Counted from the stretch's first letter, positions 6,911 to 15,042 are shown. The stretch: 64,000 nt of DNA from Chryseobacterium mulctrae (GCF_006175945.1 NZ_VAJL01000001.1:1550001-1614000), one strand, 5' to 3'. Notes: generated from the sequence alone by a model not told the origin. Numbers and translations: made by a program.

Positions 6911-8167
6911 TCATAGTTGAGAAACAAAAGACTGTTCCATTCCTTTAAATTTATGCGATACCTTTTGCATATCCTTTCCGACTTTCTCGTTGAGTATTTT
7001 GGCGTAAATCTGCGTAGTGGCAATGTTTTTATGCCCCAACATTTTACTCAAACTCTCCAATGGAACACCCTCACTTAAAAATAGTGTGGCAAAGGTATGG
7101 CGTGCCAAATGAAAGGTTACTTTCTTCTCTTTAAGACACTCAATTTGTTTGGATATTCTTTTCAAGCTGTCATTGCAGACCGTATTTGAGGGGACAGGAA
7201 AAACCTTTCCGTCCTTTGACAGTCCTGCATATTTTTCGATAATCATTTTTGGAATATCCAACAGCATTACATTGGATGATGTTGCCGTTTTCTTTCTGCG
7301 TACGATTATCCACTGATTGCCATCAAAAAAGTCTTGAATATTACTGTTTCTAAGCCCTTTCATATCTGAATAGGAAAGCCCTGTAAAGCAACTGAAAACA
7401 AATAAATCCTTAACCAATTCGTCTTTCTTTTTATCACAGTTGAACGTTACGAGCTGTTCCAATTCATTACGCAATAGATAACCACGGTCTTTATCCTTTT
7501 TGGTATTCTTGTACTCGCTGAACGGATTAAAAGCAAGATGCTTTCTGCTCATTGCCAATCGGCAAAGTGTAGTAAACCCAATCATATACAGCCAAATGGT
7601 GTTGTGTGTTAGGCTTTGGTCGTCACGAAGGTAGTAATCAAAGTCCTGCACAAAATCAGGAGTAAGGTCGTTAAAAGACACATCGGAATAACCGTATTTT
7701 GCAAAGGCAAAATTTCGAAGATGTTTCAAAAGTATTTTGTATTTACTGCGTGTGCCATTTACCCGAAGTCCACTATTAACCTTTTTCTCATAGTCGGATA
7801 GGAACTGGTCATAAAATTTGAAAAAGGTCAGTTCTCCGCTTTCCATACCAAGAACGGCATTTTTAAGTTTAGCACTGTTTACAGCCCCCTCGTTCTTCAG
7901 GATTTTGGAATAGCATTCCTCAATACCCGAACGAATTTTGTCAAGTTTGCTGTTCGTGGCTTGGGCTTCTCGGCTTTTACCTAAAACCCTGCCGTACTTC
8001 AAATCCCAATTTGTTGCGGAAATATCCAGCTTTGTACTGAATGCAGACTGTTTGCCGTTTACGGTAATCCTGCACATAACAGTAACTTTTCCGTTTTTCT
8101 TTGGGGCGTTCTTTTTAAGGTAAAACAATACCTTAAACGTTGATTTTTTTGTCGTTTCCATACTCAC
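6911..8167 (-). CDS. IntDOT-like tyrosine recombinase (integrase of the element)
   Basis: This 418-residue recombinase has an N-terminal arm-binding domain (about 10-100), a SAM-like core-binding domain (about 110-215) and a catalytic domain (about 230-400). Visible catalytic residues are Lys292 or Lys293 in the beta hairpin, His353 and Arg356 in HLARHTFA, His379 in LGHKN, and the nucleophile Tyr388 in TTQIYAK. At the usual first arginine position the motif reads FTGLSYSDM, with Ser265 in place of Arg, the same unusual substitution described for IntDOT of CTnDOT. It would integrate and excise the element at the site just upstream of its own start. Confidence 0.93.
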   Translation of the reverse strand: MSMETTKKSTFKVLFYLKKNAPKKNGKVTVMCRITVNGKQSAFSTKLDISATNWDLKYGRVLGKSREAQATNSKLDKIRSGIEECYSKILKNEGAVNSAKLKNAVLGMESGELTFFKFYDQFLSDYEKKVNSGLRVNGTRSKYKILLKHLRNFAFAKYGYSDVSFNDLTPDFVQDFDYYLRDDQSLTHNTIWLYMIGFTTLCRLAMSRKHLAFNPFSEYKNTKKDKDRGYLLRNELEQLVTFNCDKKKDELVKDLFVFSCFTGLSYSDMKGLRNSNIQDFFDGNQWIIVRRKKTATSSNVMLLDIPKMIIEKYAGLSKDGKVFPVPSNTVCNDSLKRISKQIECLKEKKVTFHLARHTFATLFLSEGVPLESLSKMLGHKNIATTQIYAKILNEKVGKDMQKVSHKFKGMEQSFVSQL

Positions 8168-8291
8168 AATTCTTAATGATAAAATTAAACCTATGTGAGC
8201 TACGGAACAATATGAAAAACTATGCAGAAAGCTGAAATACAGTATTTTAAAACGATTGTTTTTAATGTTTAAAAGTAACGTTTTAGTAACC

Positions 8292-8301
8292 TTACTTTTG
8301 C
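8292..8301 (+). other. Candidate attachment-site core near the integrase end
   Basis: TTACTTTTGC matches nine of ten positions of the GTANNTTTGC core reported for CTnDOT-type attachment sites. It lies 125 bp upstream of the integrase start and about 120 bp before the GH28 remnant begins. The match is weak evidence, because the same letters also resemble a Bacteroidota -7 box. Other crossover points up to 8420 are possible. The stretch 8168-8420 contains no gene. Confidence 0.3.
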
Positions 8302-8420
8302 CAAACCTCGCTTTTTACTGCTTTTTACCTCATTACCAAAAAATCATAAAACGGCTGTAAAGTCTTTATTTACAACCGTTTTACCTGTTATTAATCTTTG
8401 ATGTATTTTTACTGAAACTT

Positions 8421-8780
8421 TATTTTAAAAACATCAATGCGGTAAATTCTGACGAAGCAATTACCATCAATGGTTTGGCTGAAATGAATATTAAAAACAT
8501 TGTGATTGAAGATTCTCAGTTTGATACTAAAAAAGCATTAACGATTGTAGATGCAGACGGAATTACATTGAAAAACGTAAAACTTACCTACAGCGAAGGA
8601 GCCGGAGCCGTTGTTTACAACAGTAAAAATGTAGATTTATCTACTCTTCAGTTACAATCTTCTCAAAAACCAACAATTAAGGTTTTAGGAAGTAAAACAT
8701 CAGCGGTAAAACTTCCAAAAGAGGTAAAAGGTGAGCAATTAAGCATTTCGAAAGAAGTTGCTAAAAACGCAGTAAAGTAA
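8421..8780 (+). pseudogene. 3' remnant of a GH28 pectinase (polygalacturonase) gene cut by the mobile element
   Basis: From 8421 the frame reads YFKNINAVNSDEAITINGL and continues to a stop at 8780. This is the last parallel-beta-helix turns of a GH28 polygalacturonase-type protein (compare KNI.a...eA..I.GL.em.i.NI...n). The catalytic region and signal peptide are absent; the sequence upstream belongs to the mobile element. The best explanation is that the element inserted into this gene, with the 5' part lying beyond its left end outside the window. The following genes are pectin esterases and lyases, which supports the family call. Confidence 0.75.
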
Positions 8781-9007
8781 GTTTCGAGGTTCGAGATTCG
8801 TGCTGCGAGCTTTGCAATTCGGAATTTTAGTTTCGAGATTCGAGAATTTAAACACAGAAAAAATCTTTGATTTTTAATCTTATGTGTTCTTAAATATCTT
8901 CAAAGTGTTAAGCTTAAAAGTTACTAATGTGTCAAAAAACTTTTGTGACTTTTGTGGTTAAAAGTAAACCTACTTTGGTTACACAAAACACCAAATTAAT
9001 TTTAAAA

Positions 9008-9910
9008 ATGAGTTTTCACAAACTATATTTTCTTTTTGTTTTTTTTGTAGGAGCAAAAGCATTCGGTCAGACAAAGCCGAATGCTACTCCTTACACGAAT
9101 GAAGCAACATATGAAAAGCTTAAAAAGAAGTATCCGTTTATTACACCTTTAAACAGACCAGTTCCGTCAAACATTTTAATTGATAAGGATGTAGAATATG
9201 CAAACGTCAATGGATTATCTTTAAAAGCAGATATTTATTATCCGAAAGACCAGTCTAAAAAATATCCAGGAATTGCTTTGGTTCATGGTGGCGGTTGGAT
9301 TTCCGGTTCTAAGGAAAACGAAAAATATATGGCTCAGGAATTGGCATCAAAAGGTTACGTTGCCATTGCAGTGGGTTATCGTTTAAGTGAAGTGGCAAAA
9401 TATCCTGCAGCAATTGACGATGTTGAAAATGCGATTAAATTTTTAAAGAAAAACAAAAAAAAGTATTCTTTAAATACAAAAAAAATGGCAGTTTTAGGAG
9501 AATCTGCAGGAGCGCAAATCGCAACTTTGGTAGGTGTAAAAACTAAAAATAAAATCCAGGCAATCGTTAATGTAGACGGAATTGTTTCGTTTATTCATCC
9601 CGAAGCCGAAGAAAGTACTTACGCAGCTTATTGGTTAGACGGTGACAGAAATGTGAATTTAAAAAACTGGACTGAAGCTTCACCTCTAGAATTTGTTGGT
9701 AAAAACACACCTCCTACTCTATTCATCAATTCTTCGCAACCGCGTTTTCATGCAGGAAGAGACGACATGATGAAGATTTTAAAAAGTCATAATATCTTTA
9801 CTGAATACCACGAAATAAAAGACACTCCGCATTCCTTTTGGTCTGCAGAACCTTGGTTCACAGAAACATCGAATCTGACGGTAGATTTTTTAGATAACAC
9901 GTTGAAATAG
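9008..9910 (+). CDS. Secreted alpha/beta-hydrolase esterase (carbohydrate esterase type)
   Basis: From the ATG at 9008 the 300-residue protein starts with a signal peptide (MSFHKLYFLFVFFVGAKAFG). The esterase core shows the oxyanion-hole motif HGGGW, the nucleophile elbow GESAGA, and a late histidine in TPHSFW. This fits the family of bacterial acetyl/feruloyl esterases that strip ester groups from plant polysaccharides. An upstream in-frame ATG at 8927 would put 27 non-signal residues in front and is unlikely. It is the first intact gene of the pectin cluster; the 227-bp gap before it holds only AT-rich sequence with short TTCGAGATTCGAG-type repeats. Confidence 0.85.
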   Translation: MSFHKLYFLFVFFVGAKAFGQTKPNATPYTNEATYEKLKKKYPFITPLNRPVPSNILIDKDVEYANVNGLSLKADIYYPKDQSKKYPGIALVHGGGWISGSKENEKYMAQELASKGYVAIAVGYRLSEVAKYPAAIDDVENAIKFLKKNKKKYSLNTKKMAVLGESAGAQIATLVGVKTKNKIQAIVNVDGIVSFIHPEAEESTYAAYWLDGDRNVNLKNWTEASPLEFVGKNTPPTLFINSSQPRFHAGRDDMMKILKSHNIFTEYHEIKDTPHSFWSAEPWFTETSNLTVDFLDNTLK

Positions 9911-9935
9911 GTTTAGGTTTAGGTTTAGGTTTAGG
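9908..9935 (+). repeat. Hexanucleotide tandem repeat (TAGGTT)n
   Basis: About four and a half perfect copies of TAGGTT begin at the stop codon of the esterase gene (TAG at 9908-9910). It is a simple repeat that could vary in length by slippage. It would not affect the protein, because the stop codon is in its first unit. Confidence 0.9.
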
Positions 9936-9944
9936 CAAAATTAA

Positions 9945-10099
9945 AACGCAAAGATTTATTATTTATTGAAAATATTTTAGAAGCAAAGAATAATCAATAA
10001 ATTGATTTTAAGCGAACGTATATTTTTAAGCTTTATTAGCGACTTGTCGTAATCTTTGCTCCTTAAAATTTAAATTTTTCAAATTAAACCTTTGCGTTT
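9945..10099. repeat. Interspersed 155-bp palindromic repeat, copy 1 (second copy at 21114-21265)
   Basis: The element starts AACGCAAAGATTT and ends CCTTTGCGTTT, so the ends are inverted. Inside is a second inverted pair, AGCAAAGAATAATC-type on the left and CTTTGCTCCTTAA on the right. The central stretch with AATAATCAATAAA, TTGATTTTAAGCG and GCGACTTGTCG is nearly the same in the second copy 11 kb away. It has the shape of a MITE or large REP-like element and encodes no protein. Confidence 0.8.
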
Positions 10100-10131
10100 A
10101 AAAAACATAGAATCAATCATAAAAATTATTT

Positions 10132-11109
10132 ATGAAAAAACTATTTTTAATTCTCTTCATTTCAATAACCAATTTTTTATTGGCAGGAAATGAACCTTAC
10201 ATAACAATCACCGTCGCACAAGACGGAAGCGGGGAATTCACCTCCATTCAAAAAGCCATCACTTCAATAAGAGATTTAGGTCCGGGTGAAGCTTTAGTAA
10301 AAATAAAAGCGGGAACGTATCACGAAAAAATCGTCATTCCTTCTTCAAAACATAAGATCACTTTACAAGGCGAAAACAAAGAAAACACCATCATTACCAA
10401 CGATGATTACTCCGGAAAAACCGATGCTTTGAATGAGAAAATGACCACTTTCAATTCGTACACGCTTTTAATTATGTCAGATGATATTAAAATTTCTGAT
10501 ATAACCATTCAAAACAGTTCTTGCAATCAGGGACAAGCTGTTGCTCTTCATGTGGAAGGTGACCGTTTCAGCATTAAAAATTCTAAAATTTTAGGCTGTC
10601 AGGATACTGTTTATACAGGCGGAAATCACAGCAGACAATTTTATGAAAACTGTTACATTGAAGGAACAACCGATTTTTTATTTGGTTCGGCAACTGTAGT
10701 GTTCAAAAATTGTACGATTAAAAGTTTAGCCAATTCTTACATCACTGCGGCATCAACAGACCAAAGTAAAGAATTTGGATATGTATTTTTCGACTGTAAA
10801 TTAATTGCGAAAGAAGGCATCAATAAAGTATTCTTGGGAAGACCTTGGAGACCGTATGCAAAAACAGTTTTCATCAATACAGAAATGGGAAATCACATCG
10901 TTCCCGAAGGCTGGAATCCTTGGAAAGGTGACAAAATGTTTCCAGACAAAGATAAAACCGCTTATTACGCAGAATTTGGAAGCAAAGGCGAGGGCGGAAA
11001 AACTGAAAATCGTATAGCGTGGTCTCATCAACTGACAAAAAAAGAAGCTAAAAAATATACCATTAAAAATATTTTTGGAGACTGGAAGCCGAATATGAGT
11101 AATAAATAA
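10132..11109 (+). CDS. Secreted pectinesterase (pectin methylesterase, CE8)
   Basis: The 325-residue enzyme removes methyl esters from homogalacturonan, preparing it for the pectate lyases encoded nearby. A signal peptide (about residues 1-19) precedes a right-handed beta-helix with all the family signatures: GSGEFTSIQKAI at the start, the QDTVYTGG motif with catalytic Asp158, GTTDFLFG with catalytic Asp181, YITAAST, and LGRPWRPYA with Arg237. The length is normal for bacterial CE8 enzymes. It is transcribed in the same direction as the other esterases but separated from them by repeat-containing gaps of 220-255 bp. Confidence 0.95.
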   Translation: MKKLFLILFISITNFLLAGNEPYITITVAQDGSGEFTSIQKAITSIRDLGPGEALVKIKAGTYHEKIVIPSSKHKITLQGENKENTIITNDDYSGKTDALNEKMTTFNSYTLLIMSDDIKISDITIQNSSCNQGQAVALHVEGDRFSIKNSKILGCQDTVYTGGNHSRQFYENCYIEGTTDFLFGSATVVFKNCTIKSLANSYITAASTDQSKEFGYVFFDCKLIAKEGINKVFLGRPWRPYAKTVFINTEMGNHIVPEGWNPWKGDKMFPDKDKTAYYAEFGSKGEGGKTENRIAWSHQLTKKEAKKYTIKNIFGDWKPNMSNK

Positions 11110-11326
11110 TTGGTAATGAGTAATTGTTACCGCAATAAAATGACATAGGAAAATGGAGCGTTAAGAAAATTAATTTTGTGAACGTTAAAAAAATTCTATT
11201 GTTTGAAGCGCGACGAAAGTTTTAAATCAAAGAACTAATACCAAATTCGCGCGAGTTTAGAATTTTTAGAGAACAGAATTAATTTTTAGCGGAAGTTTCC
11301 AAGTCTTGAACTTTTGGTTCTTTTGT

Positions 11327-11352
11327 TTTAAGACAAAAGAACATTAATAAAA
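11327..11352. repeat. Inverted repeat in a 255-bp gap
   Basis: GTTCTTTTGT (11327-11336) and ACAAAAGAAC (11343-11352) form a perfect 10-bp stem with a 6-bp loop. The gap 11110-11364 contains no gene; apart from this stem it is AT-rich with a short GC-rich patch around TTCGCGCGAG. The hairpin lies 12 bp before the next start codon and could affect its expression. Confidence 0.6.
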
Positions 11353-11364
11353 TCAATTTTAAAA

Positions 11365-12102
11365 ATGAAAAAAATACTTTTAATTCTAAGCGTTGTAATT
11401 TCAACAATAGTTTTAGCTCAGAAAAAACCAACCCTATTTCTGATTGGTGATTCTACAATGGCAAACAAAGACAATCCTGACAAAAACCCCGAACATGGAT
11501 GGGGACAGGTCTTAGGACAGTTTATGACCTCCGGAATTGAAATTCAGAATCATGCAATGAACGGAAGAAGTTCAAAAAGTTTCAGAACAGAAGGAAGATG
11601 GGATAAAGTTGAAAAACAATTGAAAAAAGGTGATTTTGTAATTATTCAATTTGGGCATAACGACCAGAAATTAAAAGATTCTACAAAGTTTACCAATCCT
11701 TATACTCAGTACAGAGCCAATTTAGAAAGGTATGTTAATGAAACAAGAGCAAAAGGCGCGACACCGATTTTGATGACATCAATCACAAGAAGAAATTTTA
11801 ATGAAAATGGAGTTTTAATTGATACCCACAAAGAATATCCTTTAATGGTAAGAATGGTTGCCAATGATATGAAAGTTCCTTTTGTCGATATGCAATTACT
11901 TACCGAACAAATGGAAATTTCAGCCGGTCCTGAAAAATCAAAACTGTTGCATTTACATTTCAAGGCGGGCGAAAATGCATATTATGATAAAGATAAAGCA
12001 GACGACACCCATCTATCAAAATTAGGTGCAGAAACCGTAGCAAAACTAGCTGTAAAATCTTTGAAAGATTTAAAAACAGGTTTAGAAAAGTATATTAAAT
12101 AG
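11365..12102 (+). CDS. Secreted rhamnogalacturonan acetylesterase (SGNH/GDSL hydrolase, CE12)
   Basis: The 245-residue protein removes acetyl groups from rhamnogalacturonan. It shows a signal peptide (about 1-18) and the four SGNH blocks: block I LFLIGDSTMA with nucleophile Ser30, block II around NGRSSKSF, block III IIQFGHNDQK with Asn99, and block V DDTHLS with Asp213 and His216. The HGWGQ stretch after block I is typical of the CE12 rhamnogalacturonan acetylesterases. Its position between pectin methylesterase and KdgF-like cupin agrees with this role. Confidence 0.92.
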   Translation: MKKILLILSVVISTIVLAQKKPTLFLIGDSTMANKDNPDKNPEHGWGQVLGQFMTSGIEIQNHAMNGRSSKSFRTEGRWDKVEKQLKKGDFVIIQFGHNDQKLKDSTKFTNPYTQYRANLERYVNETRAKGATPILMTSITRRNFNENGVLIDTHKEYPLMVRMVANDMKVPFVDMQLLTEQMEISAGPEKSKLLHLHFKAGENAYYDKDKADDTHLSKLGAETVAKLAVKSLKDLKTGLEKYIK

Positions 12103-12194
12103 TTTTTCCACAGATTCCACAGATTTGCACAGATGACTAAGGATTAAAATCTGTGTAATCAGCTTAATCTGCGAGAGAAAAAGTAAACAGTCAG

Positions 12195-12293
12195 TTTGTC
12201 ATTCTGACGAAGGAAGAATCTCAACAAATAGATATGATTCTAAATAATTACAGGAGATTCTTCACTACACTTCGTTTCATTCAGAATGACAAA
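12195..12293. repeat. Palindromic intergenic element (TTTGTCATTCTGA...TCAGAATGACAAA)
   Basis: The left arm TTTGTCATTCTGA (12195-12207) is the reverse complement of the right arm TCAGAATGACAAA (12281-12293). Inside, GAAGAATCTC pairs with GAGATTCTTC, so most of the 99 bp can fold on itself. Elements starting GTCATTCTGA are common intergenic repeats in Bacteroidota. The gap 12103-12316 also holds a CACAGAT/ATCTGTG repeat near 12131-12156 and no gene. Confidence 0.8.
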
Positions 12294-12316
12294 GACGCAA
12301 AAAAAATCAAATAAAA

Positions 12317-12658
12317 ATGAATTTCAAAAAAGAACCATTTTTCGACGGTAATTCCGAATGGGAAGATTTAGGAGGCGGAGTTTCCAGACAATTTGTAGGA
12401 TACAATTCCCAAGTAATGATGGTTGTTGTAAAATTTGAAAAAGATGCAATTGGAGCTTTACATCAGCATTTTCATTCTCAAATTACGTATGTAGCTTCTG
12501 GAAAATTTGAAGTAACCGTTGATGGTGAAACCAAAATCTTACAACAAGGTGACGGATTTTTTGCCCAACCCAATATTTTTCATGGTGTAAAATGTTTGGA
12601 AGCCGGACAATTGATTGATTCTTTCACTCCATTCAGAGAGGATTTTCTGAAAGATTAA
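12317..12658 (+). CDS. kdgF: KdgF-like cupin (uronate linearisation in pectin breakdown)
   Basis: The 113-residue single-domain cupin has metal-binding residues His49, His51 and Gln55 in LHQHFHSQ and His89 in IFHG, with the second cupin motif QGDGFFAQP between them. It starts EPFFDGNSEWEDLGGGVSRQ, which is typical of KdgF. KdgF speeds the opening of the 4,5-unsaturated uronates released by pectate lyases into the linear keto form. There is no signal peptide, so it acts in the cytoplasm, unlike its neighbours. A terminator follows within 20 bp. Confidence 0.9.
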   Translation: MNFKKEPFFDGNSEWEDLGGGVSRQFVGYNSQVMMVVVKFEKDAIGALHQHFHSQITYVASGKFEVTVDGETKILQQGDGFFAQPNIFHGVKCLEAGQLIDSFTPFREDFLKD

Positions 12659-12675
12659 ATTATCAATAATCAAAC

Positions 12676-12709
12676 CTCACAGGTTTTAAAAAATCTGTGA
12701 GTTTTTTTT
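12676..12709 (+). terminator. Intrinsic terminator after the KdgF gene
   Basis: CTCACAG (12676-12682) pairs with CTGTGAG (12695-12701), followed directly by eight T. Confidence 0.85.
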
Positions 12710-12741
12710 CCAAATACACTTTAAAGTAAAAAATTAAAGTC

Positions 12742-13641
12742 ATGAAAAAAAGATTTTTTCTCCTCATTATTTTTCTTTTCACACAAATTCCTGCGCAGGA
12801 AAAAATATTATTCTGGCCAAAAGGAGAAATGCCCAATTCAAAAATTTTAGTATCTAAAACCAAGAAAAGAAAAGTTTTAGCAGAACTGAAAGAGCCTGAA
12901 CTTTTTGCTTTTTTACCTCCAATAAAAGAGAGAAATCAAAAGTCGGTCATCATTATTCCCGGTGGTGGTTATTCAAAACTCACTTATGACGAAGGTGCTT
13001 TTCAAATCGCAAAATGGATGAATACTTTGGGAATCTCCGCTTTTGTTCTCAACTACAGATTACCAACTTCTACAGATTTGATTCAAAGAGAAATTGCTCC
13101 ACTTCAGGACGCTCAAGCTGCTATCAAATATATTAGAAAAAATGCAGTTCAATGGGGAATTTCACCCAACCAAGTCGGTGTTGTCGGAACTTCTGCAGGT
13201 GGACATTTGGCGACTTCGGTAAGTAACATCAGTACGGATTACACCGGATTAAAAGGCGATTTAGCAGACATTTCTACTATTCCTGACTTTGTCGTTTTGT
13301 TTTGTCCGGTCATTGATTTAGGAGAATTTGCGCACAAAGGAAGCCGAAACAGTTTGCTTGGCGAAAATGCTTCAGAGGAAAAAATCACAGAATATTCCCT
13401 GCAAAACAGAGTAACAGAAAAAACACCGCCAACAATTTTGTTTCATAATCAGGATGATACCGCAGTTCCGCCAATGAATAGCATTTTATATTACAAAGCC
13501 ATGACAAAACATAAAGTGAAAGGTTCTTTATTTATTTTTCCTAAAGGTGGTCATCGTTTTTTTGTTACTGATAAAAATGCGCTGAGTGAGAATTGGAAAA
13601 AATTGTGCACAGATTGGCTTGCCGGCATTGGTAATAAGTAA
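12742..13641 (+). CDS. Secreted alpha/beta-hydrolase esterase, tandem paralogue A
   Basis: The 299-residue protein has a signal peptide (about 1-19) followed by a short conserved KILFWPKGEMPNSK start. The hydrolase core has IIPGGGYSKL as oxyanion hole, GTSAGGHLA with the nucleophile serine, HNQDDTAVPP with the acid residue, and PKGGHRF with the histidine. It fits the acetyl/xylan-esterase-like family found in plant-polysaccharide loci. Its exact ester substrate is not readable, but the pectin context suggests acetylated pectin. The next gene is a close paralogue. Confidence 0.85.
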   Translation: MKKRFFLLIIFLFTQIPAQEKILFWPKGEMPNSKILVSKTKKRKVLAELKEPELFAFLPPIKERNQKSVIIIPGGGYSKLTYDEGAFQIAKWMNTLGISAFVLNYRLPTSTDLIQREIAPLQDAQAAIKYIRKNAVQWGISPNQVGVVGTSAGGHLATSVSNISTDYTGLKGDLADISTIPDFVVLFCPVIDLGEFAHKGSRNSLLGENASEEKITEYSLQNRVTEKTPPTILFHNQDDTAVPPMNSILYYKAMTKHKVKGSLFIFPKGGHRFFVTDKNALSENWKKLCTDWLAGIGNK

Positions 13642-13846
13642 TGGGTGATAAAAAGATTTGGAAGGGATTGATTTGGGCAGCTGTTCCGCCTTCCACTCCC
13701 GCTTTTTTGTTCGTCACATCCCAAGCTAAGTCCAATGGCTCCTCACAAAAAGAGCTCCGTTCAAGTCGGGCTGCAGATTTGTCTTCAAAACAAAATTTGT
13801 CATCAATTAAAAGAGTATCAATCATTCAGATTTAAAAAAATCACCA
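13642..13846. repeat. GC-richer spacer between the esterase paralogues, repeat-like
   Basis: The 205-bp spacer is clearly richer in GC than its surroundings, with GCTGTTCCGCCTTCCACTCC and GAGCTCCGTTCAAGTCGGGC as examples. It can be translated in several frames, but none resembles a protein. An ATG overlapping the upstream stop (13641) opens a 64-codon frame that I regard as spurious. The composition suggests an inserted intergenic repeat; no second copy is visible in this window. Confidence 0.4.
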
Positions 13847-14752
13847 ATGAAAAAATTCATCCTTGTATTCAGCATTTTTCTTGGAATTCAAATTTCATCG
13901 CAACAAAAAATTACGGTTTGGCCGAAAGGCGAAATGCCCAATTCTAAAGGTTTAAAATTAAATATCATTGAAGAAAAAGAAGGCAGAATTACCCAAATCC
14001 AGGAAGCTGAGCTGTTTGCTTTTTTGCCTGCGAAAGAGGAAAGAAAATCAATGGCAATCATCATAATTCCTGGAGGTGGTTACAGACATTTAACGTATGA
14101 TTTGGGAGGTTATTCTTATGCAAAATGGCTCAACACGTTAGGAATTTCTGCTTTTGTTTTGAATTACCGTTTGCCAACTTCTCCAGATTTAAAACAAAGA
14201 GAACTTGGTCCGTTACAGGATATTCAGGCTGCAATAAAATTAATTAGAAAATACGCTGCTCAATACGGAATTTCACCCGACCAGATTGGAGTTTTAGGAA
14301 CTTCTGCAGGCGGCCATCTCGCTGCAATGGTAAGCAATATTTCTACCGATTACACCGAATTGAAAGGTGATTGGTCAACTATTTCTACAGTTCCCAATTT
14401 TGCGATTCTAGTTTCTCCGGTGATTGATTTGGGAGAATTTGCTCACAAAGGAAGTCGCGTCAATCTTTTAGGTGAAAATGCTTCGCAGGAAAAAATTGCA
14501 GAATATTCCATGCAAAACAGAGTAACAGAAAAAACACCGCCAACGATTTTATTTCATGCGCAAAACGACAATGCTGTCCCAGTAATCAACAGTATTTTGT
14601 ATTACGAGGCGATGATTAAAAATAAAGTGAAAGGCGCAATTTTCATATTCCCTCAAGGCGAACATAATATCGGAATTTCAAATAAAACTGAACTGACGGA
14701 TAATTGGAAAAAACTTTGTGCAGACTGGCTTGGTGAGATAAGTAATAAGTGA
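13847..14752 (+). CDS. Secreted alpha/beta-hydrolase esterase, tandem paralogue B
   Basis: The 301-residue protein aligns with the preceding gene over its whole length, sharing the KITVWPKGEMPNSK start, IIPGGGYRHLTYDLGG, GTSAGGHLAAM and SVSNI-type segments and the ending DWLGEI. The acid motif is HAQNDNAVP and the histidine lies in PQGEHNIG. It therefore arose by tandem duplication and remains intact with its own signal peptide. The region after the nucleophile has diverged most, so the copies may act on different ester groups. Confidence 0.85.
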   Translation: MKKFILVFSIFLGIQISSQQKITVWPKGEMPNSKGLKLNIIEEKEGRITQIQEAELFAFLPAKEERKSMAIIIIPGGGYRHLTYDLGGYSYAKWLNTLGISAFVLNYRLPTSPDLKQRELGPLQDIQAAIKLIRKYAAQYGISPDQIGVLGTSAGGHLAAMVSNISTDYTELKGDWSTISTVPNFAILVSPVIDLGEFAHKGSRVNLLGENASQEKIAEYSMQNRVTEKTPPTILFHAQNDNAVPVINSILYYEAMIKNKVKGAIFIFPQGEHNIGISNKTELTDNWKKLCADWLGEISNK

Positions 14753-15034
14753 TAGATAATGAATAATCTAAATGGTTAATCGTATAGTTCAAACAAGTTC
14801 GCAAAGCAGATATTTTTAAAAATCAAAAATTTTACGCGTCTTAAATAAAAGCTTCTTTCATTTCCGAAATCAGACTTAAAAAAAGTTATCCTGTTTCAAA
14901 ACTCAAATTTATAATTAAAAAAACAATCGAGAATAGTTTTCATCACACCTCTAATATTAAATTATAATCAATGCGCAATCGGTTGAATTAAATTAATATT
15001 TAACAAATAACTTTTATGAATATTTTTTAATTAA

Positions 15035-15042
15035 TAAATTTG
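15035..15042 (+). promoter_or_regulatory. Bacteroidota -7 box before the PL1 pectate lyase gene
   Basis: TAAATTTG fits the TAnnTTTG consensus and lies 56 bp before the start codon. No convincing -33 box is seen, which may mean that an activator is needed. The rest of the 345-bp gap 14753-15097 is very AT-rich and shows nothing else. Confidence 0.5.

Larger units (their letters stand above)
1..8420. mobile_element. Right-hand part of an integrated CTnDOT-like conjugative or mobilisable element
   Basis: The stretch carries relaxase genes mobB and mobA, a hairpin upstream of mobA that fits an oriT, a DUF3408 gene, two small excisionase-like HTH genes and an IntDOT-like tyrosine recombinase, the usual parts of Bacteroidota integrative elements. 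The integrase lies nearest the right end, with a GH28 gene fragment just beyond it. The left end and the type IV secretion (tra) genes, if any, lie outside the window, so it cannot be decided whether the element is self-transmissible or only mobilisable. The right boundary is placed between the recombinase start (8167) and the first GH28-like codons (about 8421); the exact crossover base is not known. Confidence 0.85.

Noticed and set aside
8292..8301. TTACTTTTGC as a promoter -7 box instead of an att core
   Set aside because: It does fit TAnnTTTG loosely, but there is no plus-strand start close by; I kept it as a weak att candidate with low confidence.
9908..9935. Telomere-like repeat (TTTAGG)n
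   Set aside because: Same letters as plant telomeres, but only about 4.5 units inside a circular-type bacterial locus; a simple tandem repeat.
13641..13835. 64-codon frame between the tandem esterases, overlapping the upstream stop
   Set aside because: No domain, unusual composition, and it lies in a GC-rich spacer that looks like an inserted repeat; several other frames are equally open.
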